Source: an uncultured Clostridia bacterium (GTDB taxonomy: Bacteria > Bacillota > Clostridia > Lachnospirales > CAG-274). Taken from it: a DNA stretch of 64,000 nt. Location: positions 60,309 to 124,308 of the forward strand of contig CALWSK010000013.1 in assembly GCA_944384195.1 (NCBI GenBank), in the 5' to 3' direction. A program made the position numbers and the translations under genes. Under the pieces are notes generated by a model. The model ran no database searches and was not told where the DNA came from. It saw only the letters and a program-made list of their open reading frames with translations. Below are positions 37,233 through 46,154 of the stretch, piece after piece. The number at the start of each line of letters is the position of its first letter. The first letter of the stretch is position 1.

Positions 37233-38964
37233 GCTTTTTTATCCTTTCTATTAAAACTCCATTAGATTTTAAAATGTTCCCATTTAATAAATTGCAAAAT
37301 AATATATCTTCAAAAGATATATCAATATCAGTGTCACTAGCATTTATAGTAACTATGATTTTTTGCTCATCATCTTCTTTTAAATATTTTATAACTCTTT
37401 TATTATTTATATCATTAATAAAACTTAAATTACTATTTCTAAAAGCTTCTATATCTTTTCTAAGCCTTATTAATTTTTTCATTTTATCTATTCTTTCATT
37501 AAAAAGTCCCTCTTCTATCATATTCCAAGGCATACAAGCTCTACAATCTGGATCAAAAGCTCCCTCTAAAACTATTTCTGTTCCATAAAATATACAAGGA
37601 CTACCAACTAATGTAAACAAAATACTCATTTGTTGCCAAAATATATCTTCATTTTTAACCCTATATATCAATCTATCAGTATCGTGTGAATCCAAAAGAT
37701 TAAATAATACTTTATTTGTTTGTTCCATATAAACTTCATAACATCTATTTATCTTATGCATAAAATCTACATTAGACATATTTTTATCAAACCAAAAATT
37801 ATTTATGGCATTTTGCAAAGGATAATTCATAACAGAATCAAATTCATCTCCTCTTAGCCATTCTATAGCATCGTGCCATATTTCACCTAAAATATAAATA
37901 TCTTTATTTATACTTTTTAATCTTGTTCTTATTTCTTTGCATAAATAATGTGATATTTCATTAGCAACATCCAAACGCCAACCATCTATGTCAAATTCTT
38001 TTATCCAATATTCACAAATGCCTAATATATAGTCAACTACTTCCCTATTATTAGTATTTAATTTTGGCATATTAGCAGTAAAAGCAAAGGAATAAAAACT
38101 TTTATCTTCCGTGCCTTTTTTTGTTTCATCTATAGGCCATTTATTAACCATAAACCAATTATAATATTTAGAATTTTCTCCTTTTTTTATTACATCTTGC
38201 CAATAAGGAAAATTTTTACCACAATGATTAAATACGCCATCTAGCATAATTTTTATGCCTTTTTTATGAGCTTTTTCTACTAATTCTTTAAATGTTTTTT
38301 TATCCCCAAAGCTCTCATCTATCTCAAAATAATCTATTGTGTCATACTTATGTGTAGAATCTGCTTTAAAAATAGGAGTTAAATATATACCATTTATTCC
38401 TAAATCTTTTAGATAATCAAGTTTATTAATTATTCCTCTTAAATCTCCACCATATATATCTTCATTTTTAGGAGACTTACTCCCCCATTCTAATACATAA
38501 GGAGAATTTATAGAATTATCTCCATTATAAAATCTATCTGGAAAAATTTGATACCAGATAGTCTTATTTACCCAAGATGGAGTATGTTTTACATCTATAG
38601 GGTTTAGCCAAGGCTTAACAAAACCTTGACCTTTTCCCTCTTCTTTAAAAAATCCATCTTCATAAAAATATATAGTTTCAATATCAGAAATTAGCTCAAA
38701 ATAATATTTTAGTCTTTTATATTCTGGCTTTATTTTTATTTTCCATAATATATGATAATCGAGTTCTATTTTTTCTGTTATTTCTAGCTTAGTACCTTTC
38801 CATTGACAGTTACCTCCTAAAATACCTGCAGAAAAAGGATCGCCATATATTATATTTACTTTTTCTATATCATAACCTGTTTTTAAACTTATTTGTATAG
38901 TGTCATTATCTAATGGATAACAAAAATTATCTGCATTTCTATGTATTATAGCTCCAAAATTCAT
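37219..38964 (-). CDS. Cyclomaltodextrinase / neopullulanase / maltogenic amylase (GH13)
   Basis: 581-aa cytoplasmic GH13 enzyme. The N-terminal domain (about 1-125) starting GAIIHRNADNFCYPLD is the CBM34-type domain that forms dimers in this subfamily. The barrel motifs are DGVFNHCG (I), GWRLDVANEI with the nucleophile (II), LGEIWHDA with the acid (III) and LLDSHDTDR (IV). WYQIFPDRFYNGD is also typical. It opens cyclodextrins and cleaves maltodextrins or pullulan to short sugars. The protein is made 10 bases downstream of malG and overlaps the start of the debranching gene by 14 bases. Confidence 0.92.
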   Translation of the reverse strand: MNFGAIIHRNADNFCYPLDNDTIQISLKTGYDIEKVNIIYGDPFSAGILGGNCQWKGTKLEITEKIELDYHILWKIKIKPEYKRLKYYFELISDIETIYFYEDGFFKEEGKGQGFVKPWLNPIDVKHTPSWVNKTIWYQIFPDRFYNGDNSINSPYVLEWGSKSPKNEDIYGGDLRGIINKLDYLKDLGINGIYLTPIFKADSTHKYDTIDYFEIDESFGDKKTFKELVEKAHKKGIKIMLDGVFNHCGKNFPYWQDVIKKGENSKYYNWFMVNKWPIDETKKGTEDKSFYSFAFTANMPKLNTNNREVVDYILGICEYWIKEFDIDGWRLDVANEISHYLCKEIRTRLKSINKDIYILGEIWHDAIEWLRGDEFDSVMNYPLQNAINNFWFDKNMSNVDFMHKINRCYEVYMEQTNKVLFNLLDSHDTDRLIYRVKNEDIFWQQMSILFTLVGSPCIFYGTEIVLEGAFDPDCRACMPWNMIEEGLFNERIDKMKKLIRLRKDIEAFRNSNLSFINDINNKRVIKYLKEDDEQKIIVTINASDTDIDISFEDILFCNLLNGNILKSNGVLIERIKKRDKF

Positions 38965-38974
38965 AAAATCCTCC

Positions 38975-39829
38975 TTAGCCTTTTACAGCTCCACTAACTC
39001 CTTCAGTATAGTATTTTTGAGTTAATAAGAATAGTATAGCTATAGGTATTGATATTATTACACAACCGGCATAAAATTGAGTATAATATGTTTCTATAAA
39101 CTCTCTTTCTAGCATTGTCCATAATCCTATAGCAATTGTATAGTATTGTCTATCAGTACCTAATATAACTTTTGCAAAAATATAATCAACCCAAGGTCCC
39201 ATAAATGCTGTTAATAAAGTATATACTATTATTGGTTTTGATAATGGAATAGTTATATTTTTAAACACATCCCATTTTGTAGCACCATCTATATACGCAG
39301 CCTCATCTATACTAATAGGTATAGTATCAAAAAACCCTTTAGCTATATAAAATCCTAGCCCTGCCCCTCCAGAATATACCATAACAAGAGCTATTAGTTT
39401 TAACTGTCCTGTTTCTAAAAATCCTAAACCTTTTAATATATAATATATAGCTATCATAGACATAAATCCAGGGAACATTCCTAATATAAGAGCTACATTC
39501 ATAAGAGGCTTACGCATTTTAAATCTTAGTCTTGACATAACATAAGAAACAAAAAGTACAAAAAGAGTTGATAATAAACAACTTGCTATTGATACTAAAA
39601 GTGTATTAAAAAACCATCTTGTATAATCTATACCACTAGAAGTGTTTGTAAATAAATTTATATAATTATCTAAAGTATATCCCTTAGGAAAAATATAGCT
39701 TTTATATGAACCTTTTTCTGCTCTAAATGAAGTTAATATTACAAAAAATATAGGTAATACCCATATAAAACCCAGTACAGCTAAAAACCCATGTACTAAT
39801 GTTTCTTTGAAAAACTTTTTAACTTTCAT
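38975..39829 (-). CDS. malG: Maltodextrin ABC transporter permease (MalG/MdxG type)
   Basis: 284-aa inner-membrane permease with six helices. The EAA loop EAAYIDGATKWDVFKNITIPLSKPI (residues about 190-214), which contacts the ATPase, marks the family. Its partner MalF is encoded 17 bases upstream and the binding protein before that. An energy-coupling ATPase (MsmX/MalK type) is not in the window and must come from elsewhere, as is common in Firmicutes. ATG after AGAGGTGATT. Confidence 0.93.
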   Translation of the reverse strand: MKVKKFFKETLVHGFLAVLGFIWVLPIFFVILTSFRAEKGSYKSYIFPKGYTLDNYINLFTNTSSGIDYTRWFFNTLLVSIASCLLSTLFVLFVSYVMSRLRFKMRKPLMNVALILGMFPGFMSMIAIYYILKGLGFLETGQLKLIALVMVYSGGAGLGFYIAKGFFDTIPISIDEAAYIDGATKWDVFKNITIPLSKPIIVYTLLTAFMGPWVDYIFAKVILGTDRQYYTIAIGLWTMLEREFIETYYTQFYAGCVIISIPIAILFLLTQKYYTEGVSGAVKG

Positions 39830-39846
39830 AGTCTAATCACCTCTTC

Positions 39847-41202
39847 TTATTGGAATGAGCTTTCATTTTTATATGCATTTGTCCTTCTATAAGTAATTAA
39901 AGAAATTGTAGCCAAAATCACAAACACTAAAATACCTATTACAGAACCTAAGTTATAATCTTTTTGTGTTATGGTAAGTTTATATAACCAAGTAACAAGT
40001 AAGTCTGTTTTACCAGCATAATAATATTCTAAAGAATCTGGGCCACCACCTGACAATAAGTATATAACATTAAAATTATTTATATTTCCAGCAAATGTTG
40101 TTATTAAATAAGGTGTTGTAACAAATAACATATAAGGAAGAGTTATTTTTCTAAATATTGTAGCTGGAGAAGCACCATCTACTCTAGCTGCTTCAAATAA
40201 TTCTTTAGGTATATTTTGTAGTATACCTGTTGTTGTAAGCATAGTAAATGGAACACCTATCCATATATTTACTACTATTATTGTTATCTTAGCTAATAGA
40301 GGGTCTGTAAAAAATGGTATAGCATCTGTTTGAGCTATTAAGCCTAAATCTCTTAATAATACATTCATAGGACCATTTGTATTAAATATAGTTCTCATAG
40401 TAAGAAGACTAACAAATGATGGTACTGCTACAGATAAAGAAAATACAAATCTCCAAAATCCCTTACATTTTGTTTCTTTTCTATTTATTAATAATGCAAG
40501 AAGCATGCCTAAAATATAGCAAGAAAATGTAGATACAATAGCCCAAGTAATAGTCCAAGCTAAAACCGGAAAGAATGTTTTTGCTAAATCTCCACCTAAG
40601 CTAAACATATTTTTAAAGTTTTCAAGTCCTACCCAAGTGAATAGATTTCCTGGGGGCTGATGATTATGGTCATAATTTGTAAAAGCTATACAAATCATAA
40701 ATACTATTGGTATTATTGTAAATAAAAGTATTCCTAAAATAGGTAAAGTTAGTAAAGCTATATGCAAACGTTCCTCTTTTAAACTTTTTATATCATCTAT
40801 AAATTTAGGAATAGGTTTTCCATTTTCTTTTTTAACTTGTACATTATAAGCACTTTTAAAAGATATAAACATTAAATAAATAAATCCTAAAGTTATAAAT
40901 ATTGTTATAATACCATATAGCAAAAATAACATAGAATTATCACCAGATACATATTCATATATTTGTTTTGCTTCGTTAAATAATTCTTGTTGTGTATTAG
41001 TACCTAAAGTTGTTAAATTTACTAAAGAATTAAATCCAAAAGATACCATATATAAAATATAAAATATTTCAATTGAAAAATATATTAAACCTTTTAGTAT
41101 CTGTTTATTACAAATATTTCCAAAACCAAGGATAAACATAGAAAGTTTTGTTGTTATATTAGAATTTTTTAATGCGTCTTTTAAACTAATCTCCTTATGC
41201 AT
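39847..41202 (-). CDS. malF: Maltodextrin ABC transporter permease (MalF/MdxF type)
   Basis: 451-aa permease with eight or so helices, longer than average because of an N-terminal extension with two or three helices and a cytoplasmic stretch, as in MdxF of Bacillus. The EAA motif is ELFEAARVDGASPATIFRKI (about 345-364). It pairs with MalG to form the channel for maltodextrins. AGAGGAG precedes the ATG. A stem-loop lies in the 80 bases between malE and this gene. Confidence 0.93.
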   Translation of the reverse strand: MHKEISLKDALKNSNITTKLSMFILGFGNICNKQILKGLIYFSIEIFYILYMVSFGFNSLVNLTTLGTNTQQELFNEAKQIYEYVSGDNSMLFLLYGIITIFITLGFIYLMFISFKSAYNVQVKKENGKPIPKFIDDIKSLKEERLHIALLTLPILGILLFTIIPIVFMICIAFTNYDHNHQPPGNLFTWVGLENFKNMFSLGGDLAKTFFPVLAWTITWAIVSTFSCYILGMLLALLINRKETKCKGFWRFVFSLSVAVPSFVSLLTMRTIFNTNGPMNVLLRDLGLIAQTDAIPFFTDPLLAKITIIVVNIWIGVPFTMLTTTGILQNIPKELFEAARVDGASPATIFRKITLPYMLFVTTPYLITTFAGNINNFNVIYLLSGGGPDSLEYYYAGKTDLLVTWLYKLTITQKDYNLGSVIGILVFVILATISLITYRRTNAYKNESSFQ

Positions 41203-41241
41203 ATTAACGCTCCTCTCTAAATGATATATTTATATACAAAT

Positions 41242-41263
41242 GGGACATCTAATAAAATGCCCC
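41242..41263 (-). other. Intercistronic stem-loop between malE and malF
   Basis: On the minus strand GGGGCAT and ATGTCCC pair (one G-U) around an eight-base loop, with no T run after it. Similar hairpins between binding-protein and permease genes stabilise the upstream mRNA in other ABC operons; that role here is inference. Confidence 0.5.
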
Positions 41264-41282
41264 ACTTATATATAATACATTA

Positions 41283-42551
41283 TTATTTTACAGCCATAGC
41301 ATCAACAAATTTATCCATTTTTTCTTGTACATTTTCTTTTGTTAATGTTCCGCCTCTTATCTCTGTAGCAATAGCTCCAGCATTTACCCAATATCTTTTG
41401 CTAAATTCTACTGAAGTTGGTTGAACAACAGATGCTTTTTCAGATTCTTCTATTAATACTTTAGAAACAATATCATTTTTTACTTCTTCTGTTTCAGATG
41501 CTTTTAAATTTGTAGGAGCTTGAGCTGTTTCCCTAAATCTTTGCATTTGCATTTCTTCGCTACCTAAATATTTAGCAAATTCTACAGCCACTTCTGGATT
41601 TTTAGTTTTAGAATTAACTCCTATTGCTTTTGAACTATAAAAACTTCTTAATTGATAATTATTTCCATCTGGATTAAATGTAGGTAATATAGCTACTCCT
41701 AAATTATCTCCTAAAGCTTGTTTATATACATTATAGTTCCAAGCACCATCAAACCAAGCTCCTAGTCTATGCCCTTCTATAAGCTCTGTTATAGAAATAT
41801 CATCAGCATAAGCAACTTTAGGATTTTTTAATAAGTCTATTATATAATTAGTAACGGCTATACCAGTTGGATTATTCCAATTACAACCTTTATTAAATTG
41901 AGTACCATCTTCTCCATATACAGAAAGTCCGGCTCCATAATACCAAGCACCAAGTTTCCAACCTCCAGCATTATCAAAGCAGAAGTTATATACATTATCT
42001 GGAGTAGAAACAGATAAAATATCTTCAACAGATTTTATTTTATCTTCTGGTATTAAACTTTTGTCATAATACATAAAAAATGTATTGTGTGTAAAAGGTA
42101 TACCATAGATACTTCCATCATAAGTTGCAGTATCTACAACTTGTGGAGACATTTGCTCTTTAACCATAGCTTCTGCACTTCCTCCAAGCTTAGCTATAGC
42201 TCCAGCACTAACTAAGTCTGATAGTTGATCGCTAGCAAAGAAAAATACATCTCCAGCCATTTCCACATCTTTTAATATTTCATCTTTAGCAACATCTTCT
42301 CCTACCACTTCTATAGAATAATTTATTTTCCATTCTGGGTGCAATTCTTGGAAAGATTTTGTTATAGAATCCATAGTTCCACTAGATACTTGATTTTCAG
42401 CAGTCCATATTTTTAAATCAACTTCTTTTACTTCAGCTTCTGCAGATGATGCAGGTTCTTTAGAGCTAACTTCTTTACTAGCTCCACAACCAGTAAGGGC
42501 AGTAGCAGCTAAAGCTACTGTAAGTAATGTAGATAATATTTGCTTTTTCAT
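41283..42551 (-). CDS. malE: Maltodextrin-binding lipoprotein of the ABC transporter (MalE/MdxE type)
   Basis: 422-aa solute-binding lipoprotein. Signal peptide with lipobox LTGC (Cys22) is followed by a Ser/Ala/Glu-rich linker and a family 1 binding fold: VDLKIWTAENQVSS, NDIVSK and PFTHNTFFMYYDKSLIPEDK. It captures maltodextrins outside and hands them to MalFG. I start it at 42551, where the ATG follows GGAGGGG; an upstream in-frame ATG at 42599 would run through the promoter and operator. It is the first gene of the malE operon. Confidence 0.93.
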   Translation of the reverse strand: MKKQILSTLLTVALAATALTGCGASKEVSSKEPASSAEAEVKEVDLKIWTAENQVSSGTMDSITKSFQELHPEWKINYSIEVVGEDVAKDEILKDVEMAGDVFFFASDQLSDLVSAGAIAKLGGSAEAMVKEQMSPQVVDTATYDGSIYGIPFTHNTFFMYYDKSLIPEDKIKSVEDILSVSTPDNVYNFCFDNAGGWKLGAWYYGAGLSVYGEDGTQFNKGCNWNNPTGIAVTNYIIDLLKNPKVAYADDISITELIEGHRLGAWFDGAWNYNVYKQALGDNLGVAILPTFNPDGNNYQLRSFYSSKAIGVNSKTKNPEVAVEFAKYLGSEEMQMQRFRETAQAPTNLKASETEEVKNDIVSKVLIEESEKASVVQPTSVEFSKRYWVNAGAIATEIRGGTLTKENVQEKMDKFVDAMAVK

Positions 42552-42567
42552 ATAATCCCCTCCATTT

Positions 42568-42582
42568 TTTCGTTTTTTTTCG
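42568..42582. promoter_or_regulatory. TTTCG-N5-TTTCG operator candidate upstream of malE
   Basis: TTTCG TTTTT TTTCG on the plus strand. It begins eight bases downstream of the malE -10 box, exactly the spacing seen at malP. A repressor bound here would block the start of transcription. Confidence 0.65.
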
Positions 42583-42590
42583 ATATAGTC

Positions 42591-42620
42591 ATTATACAAT
42601 ATTAAAATGTAATTTGTCTA
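42591..42620 (-). promoter_or_regulatory. Sigma-A promoter of the malE operon
   Basis: On the minus strand TAGACA (42615-42620), an 18-base spacer and TATAAT (42591-42596). The same TAGACA/TATAAT pair is used by the malP promoter. Confidence 0.75.
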
Positions 42621-42704
42621 CATTTTTTATTAATTTTTTGTAATTTTAGCATATTATATATTTTTTAAATAGTATTTTTGTTAACTTTTTTGATAAATTA
42701 AAAT

Positions 42705-44666
42705 TTATTTTTTAGTTAAAATACACATATTTTTGTTTTTTATAAATAAATTATTTTCAACAATAGTACAAATATTATTATTAAATAAAAGTTTCCAATT
42801 TTCACTAGATAAAGTTATTTTATTTTCACAATCTTTAGAATTATAAACTAAGCAAATTTTATCATAATCTTGTTTACAAATTTCGCTCTTATCTAAGTAG
42901 ATAATAATCGCTCCGTTCTCTTCAATAATCTTAGCTTTATCAACATAAGTATTATCTTGATTACATAAAATAGGTAATTTTTTCCTTATTTTTATAAGTT
43001 CTTTGTAATAATTTACCAGGTTTTTAAACTCTTTTGTTCTTTCCCAATCTAAAGCATTTATACTTGCAGAAGATTTATAGCTATTTTCATCACCTTGTTT
43101 TGTTCTTGCAAACTCTTCTCCAGCTTGAAAAAATGGTATACCACAAGTAGTAAATACTATGCTACTAGCTAACATATTTTGATTTACTAATTCATCATCA
43201 TATATGCTAAAATTAGGTTCTTTATTATTAGTTATAACGAGTTTATCCCAAAGTGTAAGATTATCGTGTGCAGAAACATAATTTATAAATTGTTTAGGAA
43301 ATTTAGCACTAAAATTTTGTATTTTTTCGTTATTCCAAACTTTATTTAGATATTTTGATAAATCTGATGATATATTACCATTAACATATCCACAACTTTT
43401 TTCAATAAATACATCACCTTTTATTAAATCCCTAATTACATCACAAAAAGCACTAATATTTTCATCTAAAAGATATAAATTTTCTTTAGTAGTAGAAATA
43501 CTATTATCTTTCATAGCTGTTTCCCCAGCACACCAAGGCTCACCATAAATTAAAATCTTTCCTTTTCCAAACTCTTTATCTAAAGCTTCTCTTATTTTAT
43601 TCATAGTTTCTATATCGTGAAGCCCCATAAGGTCAAATCTAAAACCATCTATATGATATTCTTTTGCCCAATATAAAATAGAATCTATCATATATTTTCT
43701 ATACATAATATTATCACTTGCCGTTTCATTTCCACAAGCAGAACCATTAGAAAAATTTCCATCTTTATCTATTCTATAATAATAATAAGGTACGGTTCTA
43801 TTAAAATTACTATTGATATTAAAAGTATGATTATATACAACGTCCATAATAACGCCTATGCCTTCATTATGTAAAGCTTTTATCATTTCTTTTACTTCTT
43901 TAATTCTAACTTTACCATCATATGCATTAGTAGAATAACTGCCCTCTGGTACATTATAATTTACAGGGTCATATCCCCAATTAAAGTTATCTTTTTTACT
44001 AGCTTCATCAATAGAACCAAAATCATAAAAAGGTAATAAATGAATATAAGTAATACCTAGATTTTTTATATAATCTATTCCAGTTGGATAATTTTTATCT
44101 CCTTCAAGAGTTGTTTCTTTTTGTGTAAAAGCAAGATATTTACCACGATATTTTTCATCTATACCAGAATTTTTATTATAAGAAAAATCTTTTATATGTA
44201 GTTCGTAGATAATTCTTTGTTCTATAGGTATATCAGGACGTTTATCATTTTCCCAACCTTTAGGATTAGTTTCTTTTAAATCTACAATCATGCTTCTTAT
44301 ACCATTAACACCAGAGGCTTTAGCATTTATATCATTTGTTTCATTTTCTTCCCCATTAGCTACTATTGTATAAGTATAATATAAATCTTTTAAATCTTTT
44401 TCTATACAGATGCTCCATACACCTCGTTCTTCTTGTAACATAGAATAAGAATTTATCTTTTTATTATTTTTTTCATCATTACTTCCTTTTGTATATAAAT
44501 TTAAAACTACACTGTCTGCCGTTGGAGCCCATATTTTAAATATAGTCTTATCTTTACTATAATTACAACCTAAATCATTCTCAAGATATTTATATTTTTC
44601 TTCAAATTCATTTGATGTAAATATTTTTTTCCATTCTAATGGACTTTTTCTACCTTTTATATCCAT
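42705..44666 (-). CDS. pulA: Type I pullulanase (GH13)
   Basis: 653-aa intracellular pullulanase hydrolysing alpha-1,6 links in branched dextrins. An N-terminal CBM48 (about 40-130, FKIWAPTADSVVLNLYTKG) precedes the barrel. The type I signature is FNWGYDPVNYNVPEGSYST, and catalytic motifs are DVVYNHT (I), GFRFDLMGLHD (II), YGEPWCAG (III) and VSAHDN (IV). No signal peptide is present, so the substrate must be imported or stored glycogen. The ATG is preceded by AGAGGTGAT. It is third in the malP-malQ-pulA run; I see no clear terminator in the 85 bases before the malE promoter. Confidence 0.95.
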   Translation of the reverse strand: MDIKGRKSPLEWKKIFTSNEFEEKYKYLENDLGCNYSKDKTIFKIWAPTADSVVLNLYTKGSNDEKNNKKINSYSMLQEERGVWSICIEKDLKDLYYTYTIVANGEENETNDINAKASGVNGIRSMIVDLKETNPKGWENDKRPDIPIEQRIIYELHIKDFSYNKNSGIDEKYRGKYLAFTQKETTLEGDKNYPTGIDYIKNLGITYIHLLPFYDFGSIDEASKKDNFNWGYDPVNYNVPEGSYSTNAYDGKVRIKEVKEMIKALHNEGIGVIMDVVYNHTFNINSNFNRTVPYYYYRIDKDGNFSNGSACGNETASDNIMYRKYMIDSILYWAKEYHIDGFRFDLMGLHDIETMNKIREALDKEFGKGKILIYGEPWCAGETAMKDNSISTTKENLYLLDENISAFCDVIRDLIKGDVFIEKSCGYVNGNISSDLSKYLNKVWNNEKIQNFSAKFPKQFINYVSAHDNLTLWDKLVITNNKEPNFSIYDDELVNQNMLASSIVFTTCGIPFFQAGEEFARTKQGDENSYKSSASINALDWERTKEFKNLVNYYKELIKIRKKLPILCNQDNTYVDKAKIIEENGAIIIYLDKSEICKQDYDKICLVYNSKDCENKITLSSENWKLLFNNNICTIVENNLFIKNKNMCILTKK

Positions 44667-44685
44667 ACTATCACCTCTTTTATAT

Positions 44686-46143
44686 TTAGGCTCTATTAGT
44701 TTTTTCTATCCAATTAGAATATTTATCTATTTTTTCTATAAGTTCTTTATAAGTATTTAATTTCCATTCCCAGTTAGGACTACCTATAGTAGATGGAGTA
44801 TTAATTCTAGCTCTATCATCCATATTTAATATATCTTGCGTAGGTATTATAACAAGATTAGATAAACTATCTAAGCATCTATAAATCATTTTATCTATAA
44901 TATTATCTCCACAATATTTATCAAACATTTTTATAATATTTTCTTGATCTTGCTTATCAAAACTATAAAAAGCTCCTTTTAATGTTTGATTATCGTGTGT
45001 TCCAGTATATAAAATAGTATTTTGAGTTTCCTCAAAATCATTATTGGTTTCTTTAGGATTTAGCTCAAATTGTAATATTTTCATACCACTTAATTTATAA
45101 CAATCTCTAAGTTCTAAAACTTCTTTCCTTAAATCTCCTAAATCTTCTACTACTATTTTTATATCTGGTATTACGCTAAATATTTTATCAAATAAAGCAT
45201 AGCCTGGAGCTTCTACCCATTCACCTTCTACAGCAGTAGGACAACTAGAAGGTATTTTCCAGTAAGTATCAAATGCTCTAAAATGGTCTATCCTTATAAT
45301 ATCATATATTTTTTTATTCCATTTAAGCCTATCTATCCAAAATTTAAAATTATCTTTTTCCATATAATCCCAATCATATATAGGATTTCCCCATCTTTGT
45401 CCTGTAGTGCTAAAATAATCTGGTGGAACTCCTGCTATAAATATAGGGTTTCCTTCTTTATCTAATAAAAAGTTATCTTTATTTTCCCATACATCAACAG
45501 AGTCTATACCAACATAAATAGGTATATCCCCTAAAATTTCTATCCCGTTTTTATTAGCATAAGCTTTTAGCTCAAACCATTGTTTATAAAATAAAAACTG
45601 AACAAACATTTCATAATCTATAGTATCTTTTAAATTATATAATTCTTCTCTACTATCTATCCAAGATTTATCTTTAATATCCCATTCTATCCAACATTTT
45701 AAAGAATTATTTTTCTTTAAAGTTATAAAAGTTGCATAAGTTTTTACCCAAGAATTTTCTTTAACAAATTTTTCAAATTCTGCTTTTAAGATGCCATTTT
45801 CTTCCATTTTGTTAAAAGCTTTTTTAAAGTATTTAGTTTTAAATTCTCTAGCTTTTTCATAATCTACTTTTTCTTCTTTATAGTTTATATCATCTATATT
45901 TTCTATAAGTCCTTCTTCTTTTAGTTTATCAAGAGAAATATAAATTTCTTCTCCGGCATAAGAAGAATAAGGTTGATAAGGCGAGTTACCATATCCTATT
46001 GGATTTAATGGTAAAATCTGCCATATTTTAAACTTAGATTGTTTTATAATATCTATAAATTTGTATGCCATATCCCCAAAGTCGCCAATATAATGACGAC
46101 TTGGTAAGGAAAATATAGGCATTAATATACCTGCTTTTTTCAT
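44686..46143 (-). CDS. malQ: 4-alpha-glucanotransferase (amylomaltase)
   Basis: 485-aa GH77 enzyme that transfers maltosyl or longer units between maltodextrins and frees glucose. It begins KKAGILMPIFSLPSRHYIGDFG and has the conserved blocks WQILPLNPIGYGNSPYQ, GDIPIYVGIDSVDVW, RIDHFRAFDTYW (nucleophile Asp), VEDLGDLRKEV (acid Glu) and YTGTHDNQT (third Asp). I start at 46143, whose ATG follows AGGAGGATATATA; an ATG 27 bases further upstream lies within malP and on the ribosome site. It follows malP by 11 bases. Confidence 0.95.
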   Translation of the reverse strand: MKKAGILMPIFSLPSRHYIGDFGDMAYKFIDIIKQSKFKIWQILPLNPIGYGNSPYQPYSSYAGEEIYISLDKLKEEGLIENIDDINYKEEKVDYEKAREFKTKYFKKAFNKMEENGILKAEFEKFVKENSWVKTYATFITLKKNNSLKCWIEWDIKDKSWIDSREELYNLKDTIDYEMFVQFLFYKQWFELKAYANKNGIEILGDIPIYVGIDSVDVWENKDNFLLDKEGNPIFIAGVPPDYFSTTGQRWGNPIYDWDYMEKDNFKFWIDRLKWNKKIYDIIRIDHFRAFDTYWKIPSSCPTAVEGEWVEAPGYALFDKIFSVIPDIKIVVEDLGDLRKEVLELRDCYKLSGMKILQFELNPKETNNDFEETQNTILYTGTHDNQTLKGAFYSFDKQDQENIIKMFDKYCGDNIIDKMIYRCLDSLSNLVIIPTQDILNMDDRARINTPSTIGSPNWEWKLNTYKELIEKIDKYSNWIEKTNRA

Positions 46144-46154
46144 TATATATCCTC

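Noticed and set aside
42552..42599. Upstream ATG at 42599 as the malE start
   Set aside because: It overlaps the -10 box and operator candidate and would put 16 charged residues before a normal lipoprotein signal peptide.
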